A DNA stretch of 64,000 nt from Candidatus Bathyarchaeia archaeon (GTDB lineage: Archaea; Thermoproteota; Bathyarchaeia; Bathyarchaeales; Bathycorpusculaceae). The position numbers were made by a program, and so were the translations under genes. The DNA lies in the NCBI GenBank assembly GCA_038880555.1, contig JAVZRN010000002.1, positions 62,001 to 126,000 of the forward strand, given 5' to 3'. Below, in pieces: positions 42,985 through 52,180 of the stretch (position 1 is the first letter of the stretch; each line of letters opens with the position of its first letter). Below the pieces are notes generated by a model. It was given only the letters and a program-made list of their open reading frames with translations, was not told where the DNA came from and searched no databases.

Positions 42985-45900
42985 CTATAGGGAATTTTTA
43001 AACAAAATTCTTGTTATGTTTTGGCATTTCATCTTTATTTTGTATATGTTTTTTCTTTGCTGGAATGCGAATACTGCGGCGATTAGCCCTATTATGGCGA
43101 GTATAATTGGGAGAATGTTTGGGCTGAATTCTGACACCACCCATGTTCCAACTATTTCGATTCGGTGGCTCGAATGGGTATAGTTTAGAGTTATGAAGAC
43201 GTAGTCGTCATTTTCTGTTACCGTGTACTCGCTTTGATCTAATGCTTGTCCGTCAATTTTCACAGTCCATTCTGCGGGGCTTGCGTAGAGAAGCGTCCTT
43301 GGAATTGCCACTTGACAGAAGCCTGTTCCTGCGGCGCCGGTGACGTTGAAGCTTATGCCTGGAAGGTTTGGGTTGAAGTTGAAGTTGCTCATTGTGGAGT
43401 TTGTGAAGATTATGACATTATGGGTTCCAATGTAGTTTACTATTTGCTGGTAAGCTATGCGGAACTCCAAATCTTTTAGGCTGCTTAATGAAACGTTTTC
43501 CCACACCATTGTCTTGAGGTCTGTTGATGTCGAATCTGGTTGTGGCATGGTGCCCTGTGCATATAACAAGATTGTGCGGGTTCCATTGAAGGCACCTGTT
43601 ATTGTTATTTTCAGTTTTTGGAACTCTCTCGGCGGCTCGTATGGGTCGTAGCTTGTCATGTTGAAGAACCTGTACAGTTTGAACCTTACATTGTCAACCA
43701 CGTCTGTTGGCGGTTGGAGAATTAAGCCATTGAAGCTCAGAAGCATCCAGTCCTCGCCCAATCTGATCTCAGCTGAAAAGTTGCTCGCATCAATTATTGT
43801 CTCGTTTAGCAGGCGTAGTTGCCATGGCATATACCACGGGTTAGTGGCGTTCCAGTAATCTATGTAGAAACGTTTTATGTGGTTTAGCTCGGCTTTGAAG
43901 TCGCCCTCAAGGGTCCATGTTGCGGTGAAATTCGCTTTTCCATTTGTGTAGTTTATTATGGCATCGTACATTGTCAAATTGCAGTATTTAACACTCAAGT
44001 ATTCCTCAAATATTTGGCGTAACTGCTCATTAGGCACTGTTTCTGGCAGCAGCGTGGTCATGTCACCCTCCAGTTGGGTGCTGTTTATTAACAATAAAGC
44101 ATTTAGTGTCAACTTTTGTGTGTCGCTGAAGTACTGTGTATCCAAACGGAAGTCTTTGATGGCGTAGGCTGTGGCGTTTAGGATTTTAAGGTATGCTGTA
44201 ATCTGCGTCCTGTATTCTGGTGGAACTGTTGGAGGCACCTTCTCCAGCATGTTTCCCCACAGTTCTGCAACGTTGCATAAAACAGCCATGTCTATCGTAG
44301 CTCGTTTTAGCGTGTGATAGTAGTCTAGTGTTAAAGAGACTTTTTCAACGGATGAAGAGACCGAGTCTAATATGGCGTACGCGAACTGTTCCGACTGGGG
44401 ATAACCTCTAAACATCATCTGGTTTAGAAGTTTTGCAAAAAGCATCGTGAAGTTTCCATGCAAAGTGACATTATACCTAATTTCTGCACCGTTGCCGTCC
44501 GGCCACTCTGTCTTTGTTGTGTTTAATTGCGTGCATATGATTAGGCCGTCTGTCATGTTGGCAATCAAGCCATTTGGTCCTGGAAGCGTGCTGTTTAAAT
44601 GGACGAGAAGACCTTCAAGGATTGTGGAGTTTATATTTCCTATTGGTGGCGGATAGTTGCCATAAGTAATGTTTATGTGGTCTGTTAGGCGTAATTCTGT
44701 TCTATTTCCATCGAAGTCCACTACGATATCCAAAAAGCCCGGAATGAAAGGTATAAGGTAGAATGTTATGTTTCCAGCGAATTCTCCATCTTCAAAGTCC
44801 GCCTTCACCGTTATATCTGTGGCGTTGAATGGAAACATCGACCCTAATGAGACTGGCAGTTTCGTCTCTCCTAGTAGGTTAAAGTTGAGCATGCCATTAC
44901 CGTAACGGCCTGTCAACCCAAAATCGCTTGAGTTGAAGGGGTAGGTTTCGCCTGCCGCAGGCGGCATTAACACTGTTAAGGCTAGTGTTGTGTTTGATAG
45001 GCCGCTCTGAATCTTTGATTTAAAGAGCGCAGTTGTGGAGTTGAAGGGCCACTGAAACATGTCATCCGTTGGCAGGAGTAAAGCTCCGGATAAGAAGCCT
45101 GTTGTAGTTCTTCCAGCTGTTGAAAGGTTTATTGAAGCATTTATCAATGGGCCAGTGTTTTGTGGATATATATGCGTATAATTGAACAAACCGTCAAGAG
45201 CTATTGTGCCATTGGGATAGACTGTAAAATTAACTTGCATGTCTTCTGAAGGTGCGTCGAAAAGTGTGTAATTGTACTTTCTTGAAAGCGGAGCTGAATT
45301 AATGCTGTCTAAACGTGTCCAAGAGTTAACTTCAAATAGATTTATTCCGCTGATGTTTTGAGGGCTGAAATGGTTGTAAACGAGCTTAGGACCATAAAAT
45401 TCAAAATATACTGTATGAATGCCAACGTCAAGGTGAGGCCAAACGGTTTGATAAACGTCTAGGTATTTTCCATTTTCAGATAACTGATAAACGTCAATAG
45501 CATAGTCGCTTTCCTCCTCAACTTCAACTTCAATTCCAACTCTTAGATAGTTAAATAATTCATTGCCGTCGGTGTCAACACCTTCATCTAATATTTTTCT
45601 CGTGAACCTTGCAGAATAATCAAAATCCGTATAATTATATGCTCGACTTAATGGAATAAATTTTCTGTAGTCAATTGTATAGCTGTAAGTTGATTCGTCT
45701 ATCCAAAGGAGTTGTATCCAATCAATCATTGTGATGTTGGTCACATGAGAGGCATAAATTCTTGGTCCATAAATTGAAACGCTTACGTAACATGTTCCTG
45801 TTGCTAAAACTGCTCTTGCGGTGCTGTATACGTCTACGTAGTAGTAGGATGCATTAGTCAAATACCCAACATTAACTTGATATAATCCGCTTTCTGCGAC

Positions 45901-46455
45901 ATCAATTTCAAAGCTTATGTTGAGGTAATTGAAGAATCCATCACCATCAGTGTCCACACCATTATCGTAGATTACGTTTGTGAATTTTGCTCCTGGTTCA
46001 TCAAACTCCGAATATTTGTAAGTTTTTGATAGACTTAGTTCTTGGCGATAATCCCACCAGTGATAATTTTTGTCGTAAAGTTGTATATTAACAAGTTTTG
46101 TCACGTTAATCTTCGATTGTTGTATAACTGCACCGAGGAATCTCACGCTTATGTTTTGTGACCCCGTGTTGAGATAAGTTGTGTTGGAAACACCAATCCA
46201 TACATATTGATATTCATCACCAAGTCCACTTACTTGGAGAGTATAAGTTCCAGCGGTAGCCACGTTTACTTCCAGTTTTGCAACCAAATAATTGTATAGT
46301 CCATCTCCATCCGTGTCCAAGCCATAATCATAGACATTTCCGGTCAATTTGGCACCGTTAACTGCTTTTGTTATTTTGGTAATCCATAACGGCGAAATTG
46401 CTGCCGACAAGAGTAGAAAAATTGCGGCAATTGAAATATGCGTTTTCCTTTTCAT
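42985..46455 (-). CDS. Large exported protein with three Asp-rich repeats and C-terminal membrane anchor
   Basis: The 1156-residue protein has an N-terminal signal sequence (residues 1-31), three tandem repeats of about 120-126 residues beginning near 41, 163 and 289, each opening with an Asp-rich loop (LDTDGDGLYNYL, VDTDGDGFFNYL, VDTDGNELFNYL) and closing with a Leu-Ser-x-x-Tyr-x-Tyr ... Phe-Asp segment. The Asp pattern resembles calcium-binding loops. A long region with many N-x-S/T sites follows (about 420-1090), and one membrane helix near the end (ILPIILAIIGLIAAVFAF) with a basic tail. It is a cell-surface protein; the function is unknown. GGGAG is 8 bases before the ATG. Confidence 0.85.
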   Translation of the reverse strand: MKRKTHISIAAIFLLLSAAISPLWITKITKAVNGAKLTGNVYDYGLDTDGDGLYNYLVAKLEVNVATAGTYTLQVSGLGDEYQYVWIGVSNTTYLNTGSQNISVRFLGAVIQQSKINVTKLVNIQLYDKNYHWWDYRQELSLSKTYKYSEFDEPGAKFTNVIYDNGVDTDGDGFFNYLNISFEIDVAESGLYQVNVGYLTNASYYYVDVYSTARAVLATGTCYVSVSIYGPRIYASHVTNITMIDWIQLLWIDESTYSYTIDYRKFIPLSRAYNYTDFDYSARFTRKILDEGVDTDGNELFNYLRVGIEVEVEEESDYAIDVYQLSENGKYLDVYQTVWPHLDVGIHTVYFEFYGPKLVYNHFSPQNISGINLFEVNSWTRLDSINSAPLSRKYNYTLFDAPSEDMQVNFTVYPNGTIALDGLFNYTHIYPQNTGPLINASINLSTAGRTTTGFLSGALLLPTDDMFQWPFNSTTALFKSKIQSGLSNTTLALTVLMPPAAGETYPFNSSDFGLTGRYGNGMLNFNLLGETKLPVSLGSMFPFNATDITVKADFEDGEFAGNITFYLIPFIPGFLDIVVDFDGNRTELRLTDHINITYGNYPPPIGNINSTILEGLLVHLNSTLPGPNGLIANMTDGLIICTQLNTTKTEWPDGNGAEIRYNVTLHGNFTMLFAKLLNQMMFRGYPQSEQFAYAILDSVSSSVEKVSLTLDYYHTLKRATIDMAVLCNVAELWGNMLEKVPPTVPPEYRTQITAYLKILNATAYAIKDFRLDTQYFSDTQKLTLNALLLINSTQLEGDMTTLLPETVPNEQLRQIFEEYLSVKYCNLTMYDAIINYTNGKANFTATWTLEGDFKAELNHIKRFYIDYWNATNPWYMPWQLRLLNETIIDASNFSAEIRLGEDWMLLSFNGLILQPPTDVVDNVRFKLYRFFNMTSYDPYEPPREFQKLKITITGAFNGTRTILLYAQGTMPQPDSTSTDLKTMVWENVSLSSLKDLEFRIAYQQIVNYIGTHNVIIFTNSTMSNFNFNPNLPGISFNVTGAAGTGFCQVAIPRTLLYASPAEWTVKIDGQALDQSEYTVTENDDYVFITLNYTHSSHRIEIVGTWVVSEFSPNILPIILAIIGLIAAVFAFQQRKNIYKIKMKCQNITRILFKNSL

Positions 46456-46498
46456 TTTAATATCTCCCTAACGCAAATGCTGTTATGTTGTGTAAATG

Positions 46499-46510
46499 TT
46501 TTATAAATAC
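46499..46510. promoter_or_regulatory. Shared TATA region of two divergent genes
   Basis: TTTTATAAATAC serves both directions: for the permease gene it lies about 25 bases before the ATG at 46531, giving a leaderless transcript, and on the other strand (GTATTTATAAAA) it lies about 45 bases before the exported-protein ATG at 46455, leaving a leader with a ribosome-binding site. The gap between the two genes is only 75 bases. Confidence 0.5.
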
Positions 46511-46530
46511 TTTAACAACTATTGTTTGAA

Positions 46531-47721
46531 ATGAGACTGCTAACGTTTTGCTTCCGCAACTTATTCCGAAGAAAGCTTAGAACAAGCCTTTGCATTTTAG
46601 GTGTAGCCTTGGCAACAGCATTTGTTATTGCGGTTGGTGCGACCACAACGCGTTACATAACCGTAATTAAGAGTATGAACGTGCTTTTCAGCGGACAAAT
46701 TATGGTTGTAACCAAAGGAGCGATAGTGATTCAAGCAATACCGATAACCCGTGGCATGCTTCCTGAAACGCTGGCGAACGAGTTTAAGGAAGGCTTTCCA
46801 GAAGTTGAAGATGCTGTTCCAGCCTTACTAGTTACGCCTTCAATTTATTTTGGGAACACTCTTTTACCAGTGCCTGAAAATTTCACTCTCGGCATACCCG
46901 TTGACAAGTGGCAAAAGGTTCTCAGCCCATTAGTGCTGAAAAGCGGCGGACGTCTTCCAGCAAACGAAACATGCAGTGAAGTGGTTGTAGGCGGTTCCTT
47001 GGCAAGCCAATATAGTTTAGCTGCCGGGGACATGCTGCAGATTTGCGGGTATAACCTAACAGTTGTTGGAGTTTTAGACACGAAATCAGCTGTTTTAGAC
47101 CGCTTTTTGGTCATGTCCTTGCAACTTGCTCAAAAAATTTACGGATATCAAGGCAAAGCTAACATGATTTTAATAAAACCTGTTAAGAACTGTGAGCCGA
47201 AAGACCTCGCGGCAGCCATTGAAAATCATGTGGATTATAAGGATTCTGTTAAAGCCTTAACAGAGGATGAGAGGAACGATGTAGTTCAACCAATCTTCGC
47301 CCAAATTGAAAGCTGGAACATCGGCATACAATCCGTTGTCTTCATTATGAGCCTCATACTCGTCATGACAGTAAACCTCATGAGCGTTTCAGAAAGACGC
47401 CGAGACTTTGCAACCTTAGATGCTTTAGGCGCACCAATAAGCTACATTTTCCGCATAGTAATTTTTGAAGCCGCCTTGATAGGCATATTAGGCGGAATCT
47501 TTGGGATAATTCTCGGCTCTATAGCAGCCGTTGTCTTAGCAAGCCTATACACAAACATACCACTACAACTTTTCCTTCATGGATTGTTTGACGTAGTCAC
47601 ACCCGCCTATATGATTCAAATCTTCGCTACAGTTGTTGCGGTTTGCTGCCTCGGCGGAGTGCTTCCAGCAGTAAACGCTGCAAAAATGCGGATAGCCGAA
47701 GTTTTGAGGGCAGAGTATTAA
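46531..47721 (+). CDS. MacB/FtsX-type ABC transporter permease
   Basis: The 396-residue protein has one N-terminal membrane helix (about 15-36), a large extracytoplasmic domain of roughly 230 residues (MacB-PCD type) and three C-terminal helices with the FtsX motif region SVSERRRDFATLDALGAP. Such permeases, with a LolD-like ATPase, act on substrates outside the membrane rather than moving them across it. ATG 46531 has no ribosome-binding site but a TATA box 25 bases upstream. The ATPase gene overlaps its stop by one base. Confidence 0.88.
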   Translation: MRLLTFCFRNLFRRKLRTSLCILGVALATAFVIAVGATTTRYITVIKSMNVLFSGQIMVVTKGAIVIQAIPITRGMLPETLANEFKEGFPEVEDAVPALLVTPSIYFGNTLLPVPENFTLGIPVDKWQKVLSPLVLKSGGRLPANETCSEVVVGGSLASQYSLAAGDMLQICGYNLTVVGVLDTKSAVLDRFLVMSLQLAQKIYGYQGKANMILIKPVKNCEPKDLAAAIENHVDYKDSVKALTEDERNDVVQPIFAQIESWNIGIQSVVFIMSLILVMTVNLMSVSERRRDFATLDALGAPISYIFRIVIFEAALIGILGGIFGIILGSIAAVVLASLYTNIPLQLFLHGLFDVVTPAYMIQIFATVVAVCCLGGVLPAVNAAKMRIAEVLRAEY

Positions 47722-48395
47722 TGAAAATCAAAACCGTTAACCTAACACGAATTTTTTATGCTGGCGGTTCAAAGGTAATTGCCGTCAACAACGTTAACCT
47801 TGAAATCGGCGAGGCGAAGTTTATAGCAATAACCGGGCCTTCGGGTTCTGGGAAATCCACCCTCCTAAACCTTATAGGATTAAATGATAAGCCCACAGGC
47901 GGCAAAATCTTCATAGACGGTGAAGACGTCTCAGATTGGACAAATGTGAAACGTAGGAAGGTGAGGCTTTTGAGGATGGGTTTTGTCTTTCAGACTTTTA
48001 ATTTGCTGCCAACCTTGACAGCTCTAGAAAATGTTGAGCTTCCAATGGCTTTAGCTGGGAAAAGTCAAAGGGAGCAGCGGGAAAACGCCCTAAAACTCCT
48101 TGAAGCTGTGGGTTTAGGCAAAAGAATTCACCACAGACCAAAAGAGCTGAGCATGGGTGAAATGCAACGCGTGGCCATAGCTAGAGCTTTGGCGAACAAT
48201 CCAGAAATTATAATTGCAGATGAGCCTACAGGCGAACTGGACTCTAAAACCGCAAAAGAGATAATAAACCTACTGTTGGACGTGAACAAGGAAAGGAAAA
48301 CAACGGTTATTGTTGCAACTCATGATGAAAAAATTGTTGACGCAGCTGACGAAATCTACACCTTAAAAGATGGTATGTTAACTTTCAAAGTTTAA
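47721..48395 (+). CDS. ABC transporter ATP-binding protein (LolD/MacB type)
   Basis: The 224-residue ATPase has Walker A GPSGSGKST, Q-loop FVFQTFNLLP, a signature LSMGEMQRVAIARAL in which the second Gly of the usual LSGGE is Met, Walker B IIIADEPTGELDS and the switch His in VATHDEK. ATG 47721 is right after the permease stop (TAATG overlap), so both are made together. The open frame upstream to 47643 is inside the permease gene. Confidence 0.92.
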   Translation: MKIKTVNLTRIFYAGGSKVIAVNNVNLEIGEAKFIAITGPSGSGKSTLLNLIGLNDKPTGGKIFIDGEDVSDWTNVKRRKVRLLRMGFVFQTFNLLPTLTALENVELPMALAGKSQREQRENALKLLEAVGLGKRIHHRPKELSMGEMQRVAIARALANNPEIIIADEPTGELDSKTAKEIINLLLDVNKERKTTVIVATHDEKIVDAADEIYTLKDGMLTFKV

Positions 48396-48402
48396 ACTTC
48401 AA

Positions 48403-49812
48403 TTATCCACCATTTTCTTGCTTTATGACCGCCTTTGCCCAGTTCCCATATTTTATCCAAAGTATGGCTATTATTCCGCCTATGATGTTGCTTATTGCTA
48501 TGGCTAGCCAAACTCCTATTGAGCCCATGCCGAGAATGAAAGCCATAAAATAGCCCGCAGCTATTCTCATTACCCAAAGCCTCAACATTCCCAAGCCTGT
48601 TGGAAATGTTGTGTGTCCAGAGCCTCTTCCAACTGATAGGGCTACTGCAAAAAGTCCAAAAAATGGAAGGGTAGGCAGCAACGTTTGGAGAAAGATGTCC
48701 GTCTCATTTATTGTGTTGGGGTCGTCTGCGAAAACGTCAACCAAGTTTCTTCTAACAGGGTATATTATGGCTGCACTTGCCATTATCAGGGCAAATATTA
48801 AAAGAGCTGCCTTGAAGGCCACTTCTCTTGCTCTTTTCTGGTTGTTTGCGCCTAGGCTTTGTCCTATCATTATGGCTGGGGCTCCGCTTAAACCCCAAAG
48901 CGCAGCATCCACGATGTCCAATATTATAAAGCCTATAGAGAAGGCTGTCGCCGTTACAATTCCAAGCATATTGACAAGTTTAAGCTGCATGAGAAAGGCG
49001 AAACCATTCGTCAAACCAAGTGTAAGAATTGGCAGCCCTATGCGCATAACTAAACGGGCCCATGCGGCGTCTATTTTCCTAGTGGGCCTTATGCGGAGCT
49101 CAGGGTAATATTTCCTCAGGATACATGTTAGGGCTGTTATCGATATTATTTTACCCATGACATCCGTTATAGCGGCTCCAACCACCCCAAGTCTTGGAAA
49201 TGGCCCTATGCCCAAAACAAGAAATGGGTCTAGGGCTATGTTTATGGCGACAGATGCAACATTAACGATTGCCGGCCTTTTTGTGTCTCCAACGCTTTGG
49301 AGGATTGTTGTGTATGTTAGGGCTATGTAGTTGAAAAGCACGTCAAAGGCTATGACGCCAGAATACTTCATGACATCCTCAAAAATTTCGGCGGGTGTGG
49401 ACATAACGACTGTAAAAATTGTGTTTCTAAGCGCAAAAAGGAGTATGCTTAGGGTGCCACCAGATAGGAGGGAAAGCGTAAAGAAGCGTGAGGCTGATAC
49501 ACTTGCTTCTCGATAGGCTTTGCTTCCCACATACTGTGAGATTATGCTTAGGCTTGCCGTGGTGATGGCGTTTGCAAGGGCTTGAAAAAGCACGAGAATA
49601 GGCCACATCTGCCTGGGAACAGCCACAGCTTGTTCGCTGTAGACGCTAAGCCAATAAGTGTCAGCCACATTGTAGGCCACAACCACAAGCTGATTCACAA
49701 GGGGAGGGGTTCCCAACCAAAAAATTGTGCGGATAATGGGACCGTTAATAATCTTGTCTCTATACTTGCTTATCCCGCCTGGCTCTGGCAAACTTTCAGA
49801 GTCTTCAGCCAT
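48403..49812 (-). CDS. MATE family efflux transporter
   Basis: The 469-residue protein has twelve predicted membrane helices and the MATE repeat pattern (WLGTPPLVNQLVVVAYNVADTYWLS in the first half; IGLPILTLGLTNGFAFLMQLKLV in the second). It would export cationic compounds in exchange for Na+ or H+. ATG 49812 (MAEDSESLPEPGG) is preferred to an upstream start at 49941, because the longer form would overlap the DUF362 gene by 77 bases. It is convergent with the ABC ATPase gene. Confidence 0.87.
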   Translation of the reverse strand: MAEDSESLPEPGGISKYRDKIINGPIIRTIFWLGTPPLVNQLVVVAYNVADTYWLSVYSEQAVAVPRQMWPILVLFQALANAITTASLSIISQYVGSKAYREASVSASRFFTLSLLSGGTLSILLFALRNTIFTVVMSTPAEIFEDVMKYSGVIAFDVLFNYIALTYTTILQSVGDTKRPAIVNVASVAINIALDPFLVLGIGPFPRLGVVGAAITDVMGKIISITALTCILRKYYPELRIRPTRKIDAAWARLVMRIGLPILTLGLTNGFAFLMQLKLVNMLGIVTATAFSIGFIILDIVDAALWGLSGAPAIMIGQSLGANNQKRAREVAFKAALLIFALIMASAAIIYPVRRNLVDVFADDPNTINETDIFLQTLLPTLPFFGLFAVALSVGRGSGHTTFPTGLGMLRLWVMRIAAGYFMAFILGMGSIGVWLAIAISNIIGGIIAILWIKYGNWAKAVIKQENGG

Positions 49813-49864
49813 AGGCTTCCCTTTACGTTGAAAAAGAAATCTTAAAAGCTTTTCCGAAAGGTTT

Positions 49865-50725
49865 TCAGAAATATTCAAAGATTTTCGAAGAAACAGACCT
49901 TCGAAAATTCCTCCTAACCTTTTCAATAGACTCTCCAACAACCTCTATATTTTCTAGTTGGCATGTTCCAAGCCCCCTTTTCTTAGCCAAAACCAGATGC
50001 TTAACCTCTGTGGGTGAAACGCCCATTACCGCTGCGCCGACAGCGTCAACAGCAACTGGATCTGTGCCCGCAATAACTAAATCCATTTTCACAGGGTTTC
50101 CGCTTGTTTCATGTCCCTCTCCAGCTATTATTCCGTCAATAACTGTTAGGCTTGGTTTAAGCACAGAGGCTAAGTCTGCAATGTTTGCGTGGAGCCTCCC
50201 GTTGTGCATGCTTCCTTTCGAGGCTAGGGCTCCCATCATGTTCTTTATTCCAAGCGTGACTGTGGCGAGTCTATGAAGCTTAAGTTTTGGAACACTTATT
50301 ATCACGCTTTCCAGAGCTGTTTTAGCCACCTTAACCTTCTTTAGGGCTAGGGGATTGGGCGGATAAACCTCAACGAAAGCATCCTTGTTAAGGTCAACAA
50401 GCTCCACCTTCCACTTTTTGCTTATCTTGTCTATCCCCGCAACCTTGAAAGCTTCAAAAGTGTCTGCCCAACCGCTCCCCTCACCAATAACAACATTGTC
50501 TTTACCATGCTCTTTAAGGAATTTAACAACCCCTTCTACCACTCTGCCGTCTGTTGTAACTCCAGTGGACGGGTGCTGAGCCGTTATGTAATTCGGCTTT
50601 ATCAAAATTGGTTTTTCAGCGGAAAGAACAGCATCTAAATCCGACTTCACAGCATTAATTGCCTTGACTGTTGTTTCTATAGGGTCTGAGCCCTTAATTA
50701 TGGCAACTCTGCTTGCTTTACCCAT
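49865..50725 (-). CDS. DUF362 domain protein
   Basis: The 286-residue protein is a DUF362 domain: KPILIKPNYITAQHPSTGVTTDGRVVEGVVKFL, IGEGSGW, and a C-terminal SVPKLKLHRLATVTLGIKNMMGA with DPVAVDAVGAAVMG. Many relatives carry ferredoxin clusters; this one has only one cysteine and no ferredoxin motif. Function is not established for the family. ATG 50725 is preferred to GTG 50731. It precedes the MATE gene on the same strand. Confidence 0.82.
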   Translation of the reverse strand: MGKASRVAIIKGSDPIETTVKAINAVKSDLDAVLSAEKPILIKPNYITAQHPSTGVTTDGRVVEGVVKFLKEHGKDNVVIGEGSGWADTFEAFKVAGIDKISKKWKVELVDLNKDAFVEVYPPNPLALKKVKVAKTALESVIISVPKLKLHRLATVTLGIKNMMGALASKGSMHNGRLHANIADLASVLKPSLTVIDGIIAGEGHETSGNPVKMDLVIAGTDPVAVDAVGAAVMGVSPTEVKHLVLAKKRGLGTCQLENIEVVGESIEKVRRNFRRSVSSKIFEYF

Positions 50726-50862
50726 TTGCACACTTGAAAGTCAAATCAAAATGCGGCAATTTAACACTTCCCATTTCACACTAAAGAAAAAGAAGCGGGA
50801 GAAAATGAAATCTAAGCTTGCACTGGTGAAGGCCAAGCGTTTTCAAGTCTTAGAAGAGGCTT

Positions 50863-50925
50863 TTACTTCTTCTCCTCCTTTTTCTCCTCTTTCTTTTCTT
50901 CCTTCTTCTTCTTTGGCATGGCCAT
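50863..50925 (-). CDS. Possible 20-residue Lys/Glu peptide gene (uncertain)
   Basis: An ATG at 50925 opens 20 codons and TAA at 50863-50865. After MAMP the peptide is only Lys and Glu in short runs. GGTG immediately precedes the ATG and a TATA-like TTTTTAAATG on the same strand (50953-50962) lies about 33 bases upstream, so a transcript is plausible. It could equally be a low-complexity purine tract. The surrounding 310-base gap (50732-51041) holds nothing else except the promoters of its neighbours. Confidence 0.25.
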   Translation of the reverse strand: MAMPKKKKEEKKEEKKEEKK

Positions 50926-50952
50926 CACCAAAATTTGCTGGGAAAAACAGAG

Positions 50953-50967
50953 CATTTAAAAATTTTT
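50953..50967 (-). promoter_or_regulatory. TATA-like box on the minus strand
   Basis: CGAAAAATTTTTAAATG on the minus strand resembles an archaeal TATA/BRE element and points toward the 20-residue open frame and the DUF362 gene. It is supported only by its sequence and spacing. Confidence 0.3.
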
Positions 50968-51008
50968 CGCTTCCCCCTACAGCTGTTTAAAGGTTATTAT
51001 GCTACAAT

Positions 51009-51018
51009 ATTTTTAAAT
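51009..51018 (+). promoter_or_regulatory. TATA box of hypA
   Basis: ATTTTTAAAT is centred about 28 bases before the hypA ATG at 51042, the distance for a leaderless archaeal transcript. There is no strong ribosome-binding site before that ATG. Confidence 0.55.
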
Positions 51019-51041
51019 CTGGCTTTGTTGAAGGCTTTCCT

Positions 51042-51440
51042 ATGCATGAGTGGGCCTTGGCAGAAGCAATAATCTCCTCTGTTTCACAGATAGCTGAAAA
51101 AGAGGGATTAAAAGAGGTTAGGGAAGTCAAAATAAAAGTGGGCGAACTCCAGCAGGTGGAGATAGACATTTTGGAGTGCGCCCTATCAGAGCTTAAGATG
51201 GCGAAATTCAAAAACGCCAAATTTTTCATAGAAACCGTCAAAGCCGAGCTGCAATGCAGAGCCTGTGGACAAAAATGGTCTTTTAACAGAAATGAGCTTG
51301 ATGGAGAATCAACTGAAGCCATACATTTTGTTCCCGAAACGGTGCACGCCTACATTAAATGTCCAAGATGCGGTAGCCCAGACTTTGAAATTTTGCAGGG
51401 AAGAGGCGTGTGGCTTGAAAGCATAAAGGGAGTCAAATAG
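51042..51440 (+). CDS. hypA: Hydrogenase nickel-insertion protein HypA
   Basis: HypA delivers nickel to NiFe hydrogenase. The 132-residue protein has the nickel-binding N-terminus MHE (His2, Glu3), KVGELQQVEIDILECAL typical of HypA, and zinc cysteines at 72, 75, 107 and 110 (CRAC, CPRC). The insertion between the cysteine pairs is the archaeal form. hypB follows two bases after the stop. It is 32 kb from hypD/hypE, so the maturation genes are in two loci. Confidence 0.94.
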   Translation: MHEWALAEAIISSVSQIAEKEGLKEVREVKIKVGELQQVEIDILECALSELKMAKFKNAKFFIETVKAELQCRACGQKWSFNRNELDGESTEAIHFVPETVHAYIKCPRCGSPDFEILQGRGVWLESIKGVK

Positions 51441-51442
51441 CC

Positions 51443-52180
51443 ATGCTCGACCCTCGGGAAACAGTTATTGGCAAAAGACTTGAAAAGGTAAAAAGCATAA
51501 TTGCCGTTTCAAGCGGCAAGGGCGGTGTTGGAAAAAGCCTTGTTGCCTCCACGCTTGCGCTAATACTGGCAAAGAAAAACTTTAAAGTTGGGCTGTTTGA
51601 CTTGGATTTCACAAGTCCTTCAACACACCTAATTTTAGGCGTTAAAGATGCTAAGCCAAAAGAGGAAAAGGGAATAATTCCAGCAGATGTTTACGGTTTA
51701 AAATATGTTTCAATTGTTGCCTACTCTAAAGAAAGAGCTTTGCCCTTAAGAGGCGCAGACGTTTCAAACGCCCTTATAGAACTTTTTGCCACAACAGTAT
51801 GGGGGGACTTGGACTTCTTGATAATGGATATGCCTCCAGGCATAAGCGACGTCACATTAGACCTTATTAGGCTTGTTAAGGGCATAAAGTTCCTAATAGT
51901 TACGACACCTTCTCCGCTTGCCCTTGAAACCGTTAAAAAGCTGCTGGGACTGCTTGCAGAGCTTAAAGTGCCAGTTAAGGGTGTTATTGAAAACATGAAA
52001 GTTAGGGAAAGCGCTCTTATATCAAGAAATGTATCGGATGCAGGTTTCCCCTTCCTTGGAGATTTGCCCTTCGACTCAAAAGTTGAGGAATCACTTGGAA
52101 ACGTGGATGCGCTTTTAAAAACGGATTTTGCCAAAAAGCTGGCTGAAATAGTCTCAAAAATCTCCTTTAACCATGCTTAG
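51443..52180 (+). CDS. hypB: HypB of the archaeal Mrp/MinD ATPase type
   Basis: The 245-residue P-loop ATPase has the deviant Walker A SSGKGGVGKS (23-32), FDLDFTSPSTHLILG and LIMDMPPGISDVTLDLIRL, as in Mrp/NBP35/MinD proteins, not the GTPase HypB of bacteria. In Thermococcus an Mrp/MinD ATPase encoded with HypA acts as HypB in nickel insertion; the direct hypA neighbour here supports the same role. An alternative is an iron-sulfur carrier of the Mrp family, but the CxxC motif of NBP35 is absent. Confidence 0.82.
   Translation: MLDPRETVIGKRLEKVKSIIAVSSGKGGVGKSLVASTLALILAKKNFKVGLFDLDFTSPSTHLILGVKDAKPKEEKGIIPADVYGLKYVSIVAYSKERALPLRGADVSNALIELFATTVWGDLDFLIMDMPPGISDVTLDLIRLVKGIKFLIVTTPSPLALETVKKLLGLLAELKVPVKGVIENMKVRESALISRNVSDAGFPFLGDLPFDSKVEESLGNVDALLKTDFAKKLAEIVSKISFNHA

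Noticed and set aside
50861-50922. Polypyrimidine tract as a repeat element
   Set aside because: It is a simple C/T run on the plus strand with no regular repeat unit; I list it only as a possible short coding frame on the other strand.
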